A DNA stretch of 64,000 nt from Camillea tinctor (lineage: Eukaryota; Ascomycota; Sordariomycetes; Xylariales; Xylariaceae), in the NCBI GenBank assembly GCA_022578605.1, contig MU394051.1:248001-312000 (forward strand). The letters are read 5' to 3'. The position numbers were made by a program, and so were the translations under genes. A model generated the notes under the pieces. It ran no database searches and had not been told where the DNA came from. It worked only from the letters and a program-made list of their open reading frames with translations. Shown here piece by piece: positions 9,590 to 21,307 of the stretch (positions are counted from its first letter, which is position 1; every line of letters begins with the position of its first letter).

Positions 9590-12500
9590 GGTGCTAGTAG
9601 TGGCCCTGCTGGTCGTGGCGGTACGGGTATTGGTGTTGGTATAGTTTCGTTGGTACGTATAATGAGAGTGGCTGGTAAGTCGGAGCGGAGAGTCAAAGAT
9701 GTAGATGTCTCGGCCTCAGTAGGTGTATTATAGTGGATTCGTTGGCCTGTTCGTTTGGGGAATGAGTGTCGTTTCTCAGGCTATACGGAGGAGTACTGAA
9801 TATAGTTTTTGGAAGACTGTCGCCGCGGTGGGCAGGATAGTGAAAGTTCGCAACCATCAGAAGAAGAGGTGAGGTTAAGTTCCAGGAGAGAGGGTGATCA
9901 GCGTCAGCACCCGGGGCATAGGCTTTACTATATCCAGTCGTCAGAAGACGATTCAGTTAGCCACCAAAGAGGACCCTCGGTCCCACCACTGTGCCATTGG
10001 ATACGGTCTAGGTCGGGCGGGGTCGCCGGGATCCAAGACTCCTACCCAAGCATGAGCAATCATGCCCTTCGACGTCATCCCTCCAGAAAAAAAAGGGAAC
10101 CACCGAGACCGCCGCGTGGTGCGTAGCGAGTTGGTGACCGAGTATTTGGGCAGGGTTGGAAGGGATTATGCTACAAAGCAGAGTATGTTATCCTGACATT
10201 TTATGACGGACCATGTGCCTATATTTTGTGTGTGTGCGCGTATGCATATGTAGTGTACCTGTATCTATGCACCGCGCTGGACAGACGGTCTAACCTGCAG
10301 GCGGCGTATGTAGGCTGTAGGTACAATTCGATATTATTCAACTCTAGCAGTCGGTTCCACGATATCCTCAAACCTGCCAATAACCACAGTTCCGGCGGTG
10401 CGAACCTTACCTCTTCTCCCAAACCTTATTCCCAGGTCCAACGGGGTCCAATGGTATTGTTTGACTCTTCAAATGCCTTATATTGGCTAGACTCTGGTTC
10501 GACTATCCAACTTGGGACACTCGGTCTTTTTAGCGCGACAATCTGGTGATGCGCGTTATCCGTGCAGCCCTGATCATCATTGGTCATAACCTCCATTGCG
10601 TTGGTCATAGCCATCATTGGTCCTGAGGGAATTTCCACTGTCATAGTTTCTATTTCTAAAACCGCTGGTTGAACCCATTGTCTCCTAGTGAAGGATACTT
10701 GATCGCGACACCGGATTGACTTCCCGTCCATGTCTGCTTTTAGAACGGTTGATCTGAAGATTCCCCTTAAGACGTAACATTTTCTACGTAATTCTCGGGG
10801 CCTTTCCGGAGAACTGCAACGATCCCAGCTCCGACAGACCCCAAGGCCTAGAACAGGTCTAATTGGCGATCGGCGCCGACCTGATGGCTTGGCCGCACTT
10901 CTGCATCTGTTTGCCGCTTCGATATGTATGCCAAATGCTCGATACACATATGTAATGTAGATGGCCGTCGGCCAATGCGGCCGGCCGAATAACACTACTT
11001 TAACGGTGGTCTGGACCTGACTTACTGAATGAAAAATATACACCTCGGCAGCTCGGGTCCATCCAGATGAGATTTTAGTTGGTGCAACTAAGTAAGGGGA
11101 ACAGCCTCAACTTTCTAGGGAGGTGGCAAAATAAATGGAAACAATGTTCCAGACTATACCAAGAGGCCCGCTCTCATGTTTAGCACCGAACAATTCACAG
11201 GCGGAAAGCTCCTTGGGATGCCGATATTGTTAGGTTTGATAAGTGAAGATAGGCTGAAGGGATAATGCAACAAAGGATGTCATTGAATTGCCACCACCAC
11301 CACCTTAAGCTATAACCTTGAATTACAACCATCTCGTCGCAAACTCGAATAGGCATGCCGATTCCAGATCAAATACCTAGCTAGCATGGCAAAGCAACCA
11401 CACTCTACACCCTCTTCTCCCCTTTAAACTCGTCACTGACGCAATGAGTAAGTTTATTTTCTTGCTCGATGATGCGGAGGTATCATCATCAGTCCATGTG
11501 CCATCGTGGAGTTCGAGAAAAACGCGGGGGAGAAACGATCATTCCCGGGAACTCAGAACCCCCTCCATCTCTGTCGTCCACCGAGAGAGCGCCGCACCCT
11601 ACTAGCCGAGACAGGGCAATCCGGTGATGCAGGGACCTCGTAACCCCGCAACTATAAACTTGAGGTATATATAGGTCTGTAACCTACCTGTGTATGTAAG
11701 GTTGTGATTCCATCATCCCCGGGGAGGAGGGGGAAAGTCATTGTGTCTAACCAGTACCAGTCGAAAGCTCAAATACACGCGGGTTTCCCCGACAGTATGT
11801 AATAGAAACGTGAGCCACCACCCACGTTAAAGAAAGAGTTCGATACCATTATGAGGTTGGTTGTTTCCCGTCCGCGTACTACCATTCCTTCCCCTTTCCC
11901 CGGATCCGAACTTAAACTTGAACCGGACCACCGCAAGGATGAAAATTTGCTAGGTTACCTAGGTTTTTTTCTTTCTGGTCAGCGAGCAACACATACATAC
12001 ATGCTTTGAAGAGGATGACCGCATAACTAAAGTATGGGCAATGACCCAATAGCAATCCCCAAACACTCGCAGCGAAATCACTCCACCATGCGAACGGTCC
12101 AAGGGGGAGAGAGAGAGTTTTCTCTCGGAGAAAAAGTGTGACATCCATTCCAGAGACGTGCCCCGGAAACACATGCCCCTTTCTTACTGGACCTTTTTCA
12201 TATTTTCCCTCCTATGCACCCAAACTTTGAGAATGAAAGGGAAAATGGCGTGACCTTGTCAAACTCTCATCGAGATGAATGAGATTTCTGATCCCCGCAG
12301 TAACAAAATGCGGTCCCCGCCCTTCCCTTCCCCCATGAGCTTGCAGCTGTTTGCCTTGTGTTGATGGATGCGAAAAAAAAAACCCCAATTTCTAAACGCA
12401 GTCGTATGAATAGGAGCTGGGGGGGCTGTCACGATAAGTATTTTTTTGTCTACGCTAATGTATAAGAAATGTGTGGTACGGCCGTAAGAAATGAGCTTTT

Positions 12501-13715
12501 ACCTCTTTCCTTTCGCCCTCCTTACCCACTATACGGAGATGACGATGCGGTTTCTGCAGTCAGGGGGAGAGGGGGGCAACAAAAACGTGTAAGTTCTAGC
12601 TTACGGAGCAATCTACCTATCATTTGATCCGCAACGACAATGTGAGGGTTTGGGGAGCCACCTACATACATACATATATGCATGACATGCTTCTAGGGTT
12701 AGCAGACTTCCCAGTAGACATATCGTAAAATATAACCCCAAACGAGGAACCCGGCGGTCCTCTATAGCGAATGAGCGGTTACCAAAAGAACCGCGTTTGT
12801 AAACCACTGCTCGACGGTCCCCCCTCCCTTGCTTTACCGTACAAGCACAGACGACATGTCGGTGAGGATATTCTAGCTGCTATTCACCGCGATGCTTGAT
12901 AACCTTCCAAGTCGGGACAGGGACTGAGTACGCTCATCTAGGATATGATCAATAGCTGATAGATAGGTATGTGTGTTTTGCTTATTGGTGGTAGTAGTCA
13001 TGCGTGAACGGATGAAGTATATCGCAAACAATCTATGGAGAAATGCACAGGCACATCTATATGAGATTCGGTCACTATTAATGGTAGTCATCACGATTTA
13101 GAGGTTGATCCGATCCGTGACAACCACGCCGATTAAGTATATAAAACAATCCTGAATGAACATTGAATAATAGATGCACCGTTTACTAAAAGGGGTGTCG
13201 CGGTTGGCGAATAAACGTTGAGCACTGGGATGTTTAGGAATGAGCTTAACTTTTGAGCTAATATCCCAACATGAGAGGAAATAGCAACTCAACAGCATAA
13301 TGATCCTGGTCCTCACATTGCATTGTCTTATGTATCGTACCATTGCTAGACATATGAATCAACTAGAGTATCCTTTGGCTGTACTATTCAACATCAGATC
13401 ACACGGTGTTAAGACTCTCGGGATGGTCTGTGATAATGTGGTGACCTATAGCAGTTAGCACAACTTACATTGGTCAGCCCTTTAATAGTTAATGCACAAA
13501 CTGACACTCCAGGGGAGGGAAAGAAGCGCGACTCACCTTTGTATTAGACAATATCAGTATGTATATGTTCTATTCTATGTGCTTTTCTCTTTTCCTATTT
13601 TCCCAGATACTAAGACTCCGGGATGTCATATGTACGCAGTCACATCAAACTAGCTACAAGAAACGGTTGAGATGGGGTGAAGTGGAGGGGAAGAGAAAGG
13701 CAAGGGGGGAGCGGA
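9590..13715. other. Long gene-poor region
   Basis: About 4.1 kb without a supported gene. The longest open frame, 10426-11043 on the minus strand, opens with GTG, has no early ATG and shows no domain. Others at 9809-10126 and 11912-12174 are equally unconvincing. There is an ACCTAGGT palindrome near 11957 and a GAGAGAG/CTCTC inverted stretch near 12110-12127. It could hold regulatory sequence, non-coding transcripts or decayed sequence; none can be shown. Confidence 0.5.
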
Positions 13716-14834
13716 TCACCAAACTTCGGGAAACGCCTCGGTTACGTGCTCCGCCCGAGGCGGGTAGCGCCTACAAGCACGGAGGTATATTAGCTGCTCG
13801 TCGTCGAGCTCACGGCTCCGCTGCGTCGGCTTCTTCCTCTTATTCCCGAACAAGGCGTTGTACGCCGACATCGAGCTGCCGTCGCTGTCGGACGAGCGCC
13901 CCGTGCTCGGAGGCTGCGAAGTGTGTTGTAGCTCCGCGGTGTCCGCCTCCGACTCCGTCTCCGCATCCACGGGGGTGGCAGTGCGCGGCGGCTTGTCCCG
14001 CGGGACCAGGCTGCGGTTCATGTGCGTGGGGAGGACCTTGCGCCAGTGCGTCGCCGGCTCGCCCCAGCCCTCGTCCTCCTCGGGGGGCTCTTTGTCCCTG
14101 GCGGTCGCCCGGGGCAGCGCCATGCGCGCCCGCTCCGAGGCGCTGACGTAGAACCCCTGCAGGAGCGACTCGTCCTCGGCGAGCTGCTCGCGCAGCACCT
14201 CCTCCATCTGGGCGCGCGACAGGGGCGGGCGGGCGCCGGTGACGTAGGGTAGGTCGTGCGAGGGGAGGCCGCCGCCGCCGCCGCCGCGGTACGGCAGCTC
14301 GTCGTCCGCGAACCCGCGCGGGCGCACGCAGTGCTCGGCGCCGGAGCGGCGGCACGCGGCGCACCGCTCCTCCCGGTCCATGCCGAAGAAGTTGAGCGTG
14401 CACCGCAGACCGACCCTGGTGCAGCGGAGGCACGTCTTGCCGTTCTCGGCGAGGATCCGCCCCGTGAGCTTGTCCCGCTGGGGTTTTTCGGCGTCGGCCC
14501 ACGGGGCGTTCCAGCGTCTGCTTTCTTTCCAGGCTTCTAGGGTGGAGACTTTGGCTCCGGTCTTGGGCCTGGCGCTGCGAGCGGCGGCGGCGGCGGCGGT
14601 GACCCAGTCGTTGATCCTGTCGTTGACATTGTCTGCGACCACTTGGGCCTCCGGATCCTCGCCCCGTTCGACAATGGGTAGTTTTTCGTATCTGACGAGC
14701 TTTTGCGCTAGAGCCACGTCGATGGAGGGTTTGTCCTTTTTGTGCTTGGCTTTTACGCTGGGTCCATCCCCAACAGGGCTCTCAAGTGATAGGCCGGCTA
14801 CACTTGAGAGCTCTAGATTTTGGGTCAACGACAT
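13716..14834 (-). CDS. Hypothetical protein with internal Zn2Cys6-like cysteine array
   Basis: Single-exon frame of 372 residues with a genuine ATG. Residues 135-169 carry six cysteines spaced C-x2-C-x6-C-x12-C-x2-C-x7-C (C135, C138, C145, C158, C161, C169). This fits the fungal binuclear zinc-cluster pattern. Unlike typical Zn2Cys6 regulators, the array lies mid-protein, and no fungal transcription-factor middle domain follows. The N-terminal part is Lys-rich (KAKHKKDKPS) and contains a short poly-Ala stretch. After the cysteines comes a poly-Gly run (about six Gly), then a charged helical-looking segment (LSRAQMEEVLREQLAEDESL), then acidic and Ser-rich sequence. The coding region is very GC-rich. 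It could be a DNA-binding protein or a fungus-specific protein with a structural zinc site. A real gene is probable; its role is unknown. Confidence 0.6.
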   Translation of the reverse strand: MSLTQNLELSSVAGLSLESPVGDGPSVKAKHKKDKPSIDVALAQKLVRYEKLPIVERGEDPEAQVVADNVNDRINDWVTAAAAAARSARPKTGAKVSTLEAWKESRRWNAPWADAEKPQRDKLTGRILAENGKTCLRCTRVGLRCTLNFFGMDREERCAACRRSGAEHCVRPRGFADDELPYRGGGGGGLPSHDLPYVTGARPPLSRAQMEEVLREQLAEDESLLQGFYVSASERARMALPRATARDKEPPEEDEGWGEPATHWRKVLPTHMNRSLVPRDKPPRTATPVDAETESEADTAELQHTSQPPSTGRSSDSDGSSMSAYNALFGNKRKKPTQRSRELDDEQLIYLRACRRYPPRAEHVTEAFPEVW

Positions 14835-15867
14835 TTGTATTTACAGTTCGATATTTGTAAGTACAGTTGAATTAGAATGATCACCGAGACATCATCAATT
14901 CTGAAGAAATACTGGGAAGTTACGTGCACTTATAATAAACGACTATGCCGAATGAAAGCGTTGATGGCAACAAAAGGGGTGTTTGGATGCTTTATGTACA
15001 TTATAGAAGAATCTATGCAAAGTAGACAAAGGCGCCCAGAAGTGTATCGTGAAAGGTGTGTATAAGGTCTGGACCTGTGTATGGTCAATGGTATTATAGC
15101 AGTATTATAGAGTATTGAAACAAAGAAAGAAAAACGGGAGGAGGCATTAGCTCATACCTGCCTCGCATCAAGAGGGATATGATAGGTATGTTATTCTATG
15201 ATGCTTACCATGGTTTTGCTCCATCGTGGTTGTCTGCGACAGCGCACCATGATGTCGAGAAACCTTCGTGACTAGATGTATGGTGTAGTAAATACTCAGA
15301 CCGGGTACATGTCAATTGCTAAGCCAAGGGAAGAATATTGTAGCATTGTAAATAACGAACAATGGACTTTGTCTCTGCTAGATTTACATCTGATAATTAA
15401 ATAGTAGTATAATGATGGTAAGTGTAGGGTACCCGTTTCTTTTTCTATCTATCTCCTTGAGGTATAGGTTACTACTTGTCATTGAATTATTGTGTGGTAC
15501 AAGGTGAAAGGTGAAAGGATAAAGGAGTAATTGTTGTGTTTGAGGTGTGTAAGTAGGCAAGTAGTATGTAGGTTTGAGTATTTAGCCAATAGCATAATAC
15601 AAAACGTCTAAAAGATGTCAAAAATAGTGGAGCCCAACAATGCACGTCATTATGATCATGTGCAAGCCCCAATAGGTAGTGTGGTTGTAAGGTAGGGAAT
15701 TCACCCCCTTCACCCCCGCTTTTCAACAAAAAAGCCGAGGAGTAACCGGTCACAACCCTAACTAAATCGACTAAATCCATCTACTTCAATTCGTCCCGCT
15801 CCCTTTAAAAATTACCTTTTCCTTCCTTCTAACATCACCATCAGGCCATTCTCATCGACAGCAACAT
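14835..15867. other. Intergenic region upstream of RPL41
   Basis: No gene is supported. The part from about 15780 to 15867 is pyrimidine-rich and leads into the RPL41 leader exon, so it probably contains its promoter and transcription start. Confidence 0.5.
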
Positions 15868-16150
15868 GTAAGTGTATTCCCACCCCAAAGCACCTCATCA
15901 CACCACCAGGTAATATGGCATTAGTAGAATACATCTACATTGTCATTTGCATTGCTTCTTGCCCATTCCCGCTAGATTCGCTCGCCGGTGCATCGTGCGC
16001 AGGTGTTGCGAGATCTGCATGATATATATTCGCCCCGTACCCCTCTTCCTATCCTCTTCCATCACCCACAATCATCAATGCACCAGATCAATCGCATCCA
16101 AATAACACGCAATGGGAATGACCAACTAACATAACTTTTTCTTTTCGCAG
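15868..16150 (+). other. RPL41 5' UTR intron
   Basis: A GTAAGTG donor at 15868, a CTAAC branch site near 16126-16130 and a TTTTCGCAG acceptor ending at 16150 define a 283-nt leader intron just before the CCGCCAAG ATG start. The leader exon ends AT, so an ATG-TAA pair spans the donor in unspliced RNA and disappears on splicing. A large leader intron is common in ribosomal protein genes. Confidence 0.7.
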
Positions 16151-16158
16151 CCGCCAAG

Positions 16159-16310
16159 ATGAGAGCTAAGTGGAGAAAGAAGAGAGTTCGACGTCTCAAG
16201 CGTAAGAGAAGAAAGATGAGAGCCCGCAGGTATGTTCTTTATTCTGTTGATTATTGACTCGATCTTGGGTATAGTTTACTGACTGGAACCTGTCTCGCAA
16301 CAGCAAGTAA
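16159..16310 (+). CDS. RPL41: 60S ribosomal protein L41 (eL41), 25 aa
   Basis: Two coding exons, 16159-16229 and 16304-16310, flank a 74-nt intron (GTATGT..CAACAG). They encode a 25-residue peptide that begins MRAKWRKKRVRRLKRKRR and ends RARSK. This matches the nearly invariant eL41, one of the smallest eukaryotic proteins, almost entirely Arg/Lys. In ribosome structures eL41 is a single helix lying at the intersubunit bridge. The gene is far too short to stand out as an open frame and was found by reading the sequence. The intron interrupts the Ser codon (AG|C) two codons before the stop. Identity is essentially certain because of the exact peptide and splice signals. Confidence 0.97.
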
Positions 16311-17464
16311 ACGACTCGCCTGCTCGGCCATAGCGCATCCTCTATAGAGCGCACTGCATCAACATGACAATCACACCCACCAAATTCTACTTTCACCTCC
16401 AGCACGAGGCATAGATGATCCTACCATCACTCCGCAATTACACGCCAACAATCAAGTTCAAGTACTACCGAGATCTGTGGGAGAAGGGTCAGGCAATGGG
16501 CTGGAGTATGGGGGGTTTGGCAGAATGACGAAAGCAAGCTCGCTTGGAGAAACCGCTGGTCAATTACTTCCGAGTAGATCATGAGTTGTTTCATGCAACA
16601 TGGGACTATCAGCAGAACTGCTACACACGTCCATGATCAATAAATCCGATGAACAAACAAACCAACCAAAAAAAACTTGAGGACAGACTTTTGCTAGACA
16701 ACTGAATGGCAAAGGATATCCTACAAAGTATTATGCGCTATATTTGTGATGTGTTCTCAAAGTGAATTATTTATTCTGTATTTTTGTGTATCTTGACTAA
16801 AGAGTATCATGCTTCAAAATGAATGACATGGGCTCAATAATATTGGCTGGTAGATGTTCTCGCTTAAAGCTAGAATACCTCTTCAACTCCACTATGACAT
16901 GAACGGTTATGACGTGTGGAAGCTCTGTACATACCTAAATGTAGGTACAGACAACAGCAGAATTAGGTAATACCTAGGTAGGTTACCTACTAAAGCTATT
17001 CGATGTGTATGTACATTTGCATACACTTGTGCTATTTGGAAATATTTGATTTGTTTTTTGTTCATAAATAATTTTTTATTTTTCCCTTTTTTCTCTTTCT
17101 TTATAAATAAAAGGCTCTGTAATAGTGTACATAGGTACCTGTGTGAGGCACTAAAAACTAAAGTGGTGAATTAGGTGGTGTGGGGTGAATTCACCGCCTA
17201 CCGAATTAGTACATAGTCAACTCGAATTGACAGGCAGATTCCAAACTTTTTTTTTTCTTCCTCTTTGCAATCATCTTCAATCTTCAATCTTAAAATCTTA
17301 AAACACAAAGCACACACTCCGACGCCGAGGCTTCTAACTCTACTTTCACTAGCACCGTCACCCCTTTCACCAAATCATATCAGACCATTATAAATATAGG
17401 TTCAAATACGTTAAACACTTTAAAATACATATATACAATTTCTGCAAGCGCTTTGTTCACAATC
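16311..17464. other. RPL41 3' flank and RPA49 promoter region
   Basis: No gene is seen. Around 16930-16995 there are several TAGGTA/TACCTA inverted copies, including TAGGTAA..TTACCTA arms and an ACCTAGGT palindrome at 16972. The last 200 bp before the RPA49 ATG are AT-rich and pyrimidine-rich. Confidence 0.5.
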
Positions 17465-18959
17465 ATGGGGGAAGGCAAGTCCAAAGAGAAGAAGCGCAAG
17501 CGAGCCGAGGAGCTCACCTCGCGCCCCAAGAAGAAGGTCGCTATTGAAACACCTGCTCAGCCAGCCCAGGCAAACACCATCAGAGTATCCTCGGTTGAGA
17601 CAGAAGGAACTTGCCCACCTGTGATAGGTAAGTCCATGTTGAAGTCCGAGTCCAAGTCCAAGTCCCAGTCCCAGTCAAGGCTAACACTAGAATCCAGCAA
17701 CATCCTCTGGCCTCTGCATCCCCAACTCCTTAAACTTCCAGGCATACTCCAAAACCCAATCGTCAGCAGCCAAATCCAAGACCAAGCGAAGCAAAAATGC
17801 CACGCCCTCTTCCTCCGGTCTTCTCCTCCACTCGTCATCACATAACAAGCTCGATTACACGGCCAAGGAAGAAGGCCCCGGTGGTCGCGAATCCCACCTT
17901 AGACATTACATAGGCATCTTCGATCCCCAGACTGGGAAACTGGCTGTCGTGGAAGCCAAGAAAATGGCAGTCCGAGGCCTTGTTCGCGCACAACAGCCTT
18001 CCGAGGAGGAACTGAAGGAGCGCGACACTTCCAAGGTCTGTTTCTTGCATTGCCCGTCTGTGAATTGGCATCTAATAAGCGTATAGACCATGATGCAGCT
18101 TCGGACCGACCTCGGAGAGACATTCGGTACCCGCAAGGCCAAGAAGGCTCTTGCAGCTATCACCGAGAATGCTATTGCGCCAGAACAAGCAATTGCTGAC
18201 GCAGGCGGAAACCCGCAAAAGCTCAACGCTTCCTCTCAAGCCATGATGGAGTCGATCCAGGAAGTCGCTGCGGGCATGGCATCCAAAGAGCAGCTTCAGG
18301 CCGCCGCAGATGCCGCGAAACCAGTTCCTCCAGGCAATTTCGCTGCCCAGGAAATCCAAGACGTCTACACACCCGAAGGACTAATAGGGCCCGAGATATT
18401 GAACGGTATCCCCATAAAAGACTGGCAGGACGCCGTGAAGAAGGGTATCAACCAGAAAGAAGCCAGTGCTTTCGTTGCGTCCCGGCTTAATGCAGTGGGA
18501 GGAGGACCCAATCCAGTCCAGAGACTACGGACTCTTCGATATCTGGATCTCCTCATCAAATTTGTCAAGAATACCCGACCAGGGAAGGAAAGGGGCACCA
18601 AGCAGATCCCCCGCTCCGAGAAGCTGAGAGAGCTACTGAGCCCGGCTCCACAGGCTGTCGTAGAGAATATCCGACGGAAATTTTCTACCAATGGAATTAT
18701 GAGGAAGTTCCACGTCGACCTGGTGTATACTTATTGCTGCGCCTTAGCAGCAATTTTGTCCAACTACCACTTCGAGACCAGTAAAATCCGCTTCGATTTA
18801 GGCCTTGATGAGAAGCAATTCGCCCAGTACTTCCGAGAGATTGGCGGTAAAGCCAAAATCGTGGTAGGCGCCGAAAAGGGAACACGGGTACAGCAGGCTG
18901 TCCTAGCCTTGCCACTGGAATTCCCCCAGGTCAGATACCAACGTCCCCGCGGGCGGTAA
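17465..18959 (+). CDS. RPA49: RNA polymerase I subunit Rpa49
   Basis: Three exons: 17465-17627, 17698-18035 and 18087-18959, giving 457 residues. Intron 1 (70 nt, GTAAGT..CCAG) and intron 2 (51 nt, GTCTGT..ATAG) are needed to join three frames. The product starts with a Lys/Arg-rich segment (MGEGKSKEKKRKRAEE). It continues with the dimerisation part (SGLLLHSSSHNKLDYTAKEE, then RHYIGIFDPQTGKLAVVEAK), which pairs with Rpa34 in yeast. The C-terminal half, with NGIPIKDWQ and the segment MRKFHVDLVYTYCCALAAIL, matches the tandem winged-helix domain. Rpa49 supports initiation and elongation by Pol I on rDNA in the nucleolus. Upstream TTG at 17453 is not a real start; the ATG at 17465 is. Family assignment is strong. 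Confidence 0.93.
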
Positions 18960-20057
18960 TGTGCCAATGAAGAGGGGAAAAAAATGTATAAATTATCAGC
19001 GGCGTTGTAATGACTTGGTTGCCAGAAGCATCTTGCATTAGCTGAGGCGGGGTCGAGTAGAGGAAACAAGTCTCTACGTAGACATGAAGGTGAGAAGAGC
19101 TGTGTATATATTCAGTTTGTTGCATGGCCGTGCACTGGCCCACTCCATATGGACTAGGCTGGGAACTGTCCATCTAGGGCAACGGTTCTCGCTTTGTTGC
19201 TTTGGCCATCGTTGCTTTGGCCATTGTTGCTATACAATCATAGTAAAACTTATTTTATACCCAAATTGGCTAGATTTCTCTGCGTGCTGAACTTTGTTTC
19301 ATCTCTTTCTGGCTCTGGCAACGCGTGATGTGAGATAGGCGTCCGTGGTATACAGACAACAAGGTCTGCTGAATTCGTATCAACTTCGGCTTCGCGATCC
19401 TTAAATTGGCACTAACCTAACCTACTTCTCCAATTAAACTACAAACCTCCCTTAAATTATGTGACTTGATAGTCTTATGACGAGGTTTCAATTATCGAAG
19501 TAGGAGAGGTCACTATGAATAAGAAAAATAGACATTCACATAAGGGTTAAGAAACGGGTCATACTTTTCTTATGGAAGTTTGTGGGGGGGTATCTTGTTA
19601 CTACTTTCATGATCTCCGTTTACCTAGGTTAGGGAGATAAGTAGATGTTATCCTAATCCTGTAGGAGAGTGAGTATAACTCCTCCTCCCCACCTCTCTCC
19701 TTTGCCCTTCACTCTTATTCTCTCCCTTCCCTCTTCCTAGCTACTTCCACAAAAGGGGTATATGTGTGGTAAACATCATAGGCCAACCTCTCTCCCGCGT
19801 TTTTTTGGGGGGGAGGTACCGGACCTGGATTGGATATACGTAATCTCCCTTTCCCCCCTTCCATAACACCTTGTGTTCTTCCCTTCCGAACACTACTCCG
19901 TTCTGCTTTTCCCTTCAAGGGGGGAGCTATAGAAAAAAAAGGAAAAGGGAAGAAACAATAATAATAGCGAGTCTGGCTCGGCCGTGTTCATTATACAAAC
20001 ATACTCTCGTCGTTACTCATTCATGTCTAGCATGCAGATAGCGTCTTGCGCACGCGA
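18960..20057. other. Convergent intergenic region
   Basis: 3' flanks of RPA49 and of the secreted-protein gene. It has purine- and pyrimidine-rich runs at 19680-19930 and an ACCTAGGT palindrome at 19622. No gene is supported. Confidence 0.55.
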
Positions 20058-21307
20058 TCAAGCGCGCATAGCTGCCGGCGCAGCCTCGGCAGGAGCAGGA
20101 GCCGGAGCCGCTTCAGGAGCGGGTGCGGGAGCGGGAGATGCCTCCGGGGCAGGCGCAGCCTCTGGCGCAGGCGCCATCGTAGGTTCGGGAGCGGGCGTAG
20201 CCTCCACCGCAGCAGGGGGCACAGCAGCCGCCTCCTCCTGCGGCGCAGCGGCAGGCGGAGCCACCACCACAGCCGGCTGCTGCTGCTGTATAATGGAGAC
20301 CGAAGCCCCACCGCCCACGCCGATCTGCTGGAAGCTGGTGAACACGCCGGCGGCGAGGTTCAGGAACGCGTTCCCGTTGGCGCCGTAGAACCCGCAGTCC
20401 TGCAGGAACGTGGCCGCGCTCTCGACGAACAGCCCCGCCTGCCCCGGCTGGATGATCGCCGCCGGGTCCGCGAACACGATGTCGATCTGCGGCGCCGCCG
20501 CGCCCGCCGGCAGCACCACGCTCTGGTTCACCTGCCCGAAGGGCGCGCTGGCGTCCGCGCCCTGGAATATGGCCGCGCTGGTGGGCGTGGAGAGCGCGCT
20601 CGCGCTGGGGATGGAGGCAGAGGTCGCGCTCGCGCCCAGGGTCATGGTCGCGGCGTCCGAGACCATCACAGTGACTTCTTGCTCCGGCTTGCCATTGTCG
20701 GCGAGCAGCTGGTTGACCAGGTACCGCTTTTGGCCGGCGCTGCCGGGGCGGGCGTCGATCATGGTGGTTACGGTTACGATGACGGTGTTCTGTGGCACGT
20801 AATGACGTTAGTGATTTATACGCTCTCTTTCTCGTTCTTTTTCCCCTTTATTGATTTCATAAGACGAAAAGGAGGAGGGGGGATAAGGGGCCGGTTAAAC
20901 GTACAGCTTGGAGGAAGCGGGCTTTGAAGTGGTTCACGCGGATGTTGTCCTTGATGGTCTGCAGCTGCGTGACTAGGGCGAGCTCGGCCTGGATGAGCTG
21001 CGCAAACTGCTGCTCTGCGACCTGCTTGAGGGCGTCTAGCTCGGCTTGGTTGTCTTGTATGATGATGATGTTCGTCTCCTGGACCACCTCCTGGATGATG
21101 AGGGGAGCCCGCTTCTGGGCTCGCGATCGCCATCTCAGAGCCGGGGGTTCCAGTGCTCCATCTTTCGGGCTCGGGGCTGGAATGTCATGTTAGTGATGGA
21201 TGGATACACCGAGGAATGCGGTATATAGGGGAGAAGGATTTCTCACCTGAAGAAGCAAGAGATATTAAGCCTAGGAAGGCAGCAGCACAAGTATGTTGAA
21301 AACGCAT
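20058..21307 (-). CDS. Hypothetical secreted Ala/Pro-rich protein
   Basis: Three exons: 21247-21307, 20905-21176 and 20058-20789, with introns of 70 and 115 nt, giving 354 residues. The first exon encodes a clear signal peptide (MRFQHTCAAAFLGLISLASS). The middle part is hydrophilic and helical, with a Gln/Glu-rich stretch (QAELDALKQVAEQQFAQLIQ) that could form a coiled coil, then NTVIVTVTTMIDAR and YLVNQLLADN. A Gly/Ala/Ser region follows, with a single Cys in DCGFYG. The last about 60 residues are Ala-Pro-Glu repeats (APAPEAAPAPEA type), resembling cell-wall or extended linker sequence. I see no GPI signal and no enzyme motif. A secreted or wall-associated structural protein is inferred. The exon joins are well supported by frame and by clean splice sites. 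Confidence 0.78.

Noticed and set aside
9809..10126. 105-codon + strand frame
   Set aside because: Begins with TTG; mixed composition and no family signal.
10426..11043. 205-codon minus-strand frame
   Set aside because: Opens with GTG rather than ATG, no domain or biased composition, and no splice support.
20046..20927. 293-codon frame on the + strand opposite the secreted-protein gene
   Set aside because: Arg/Leu-rich antisense shadow of a GC-rich coding exon; the minus-strand reading has a signal peptide, splice sites and coherent composition.
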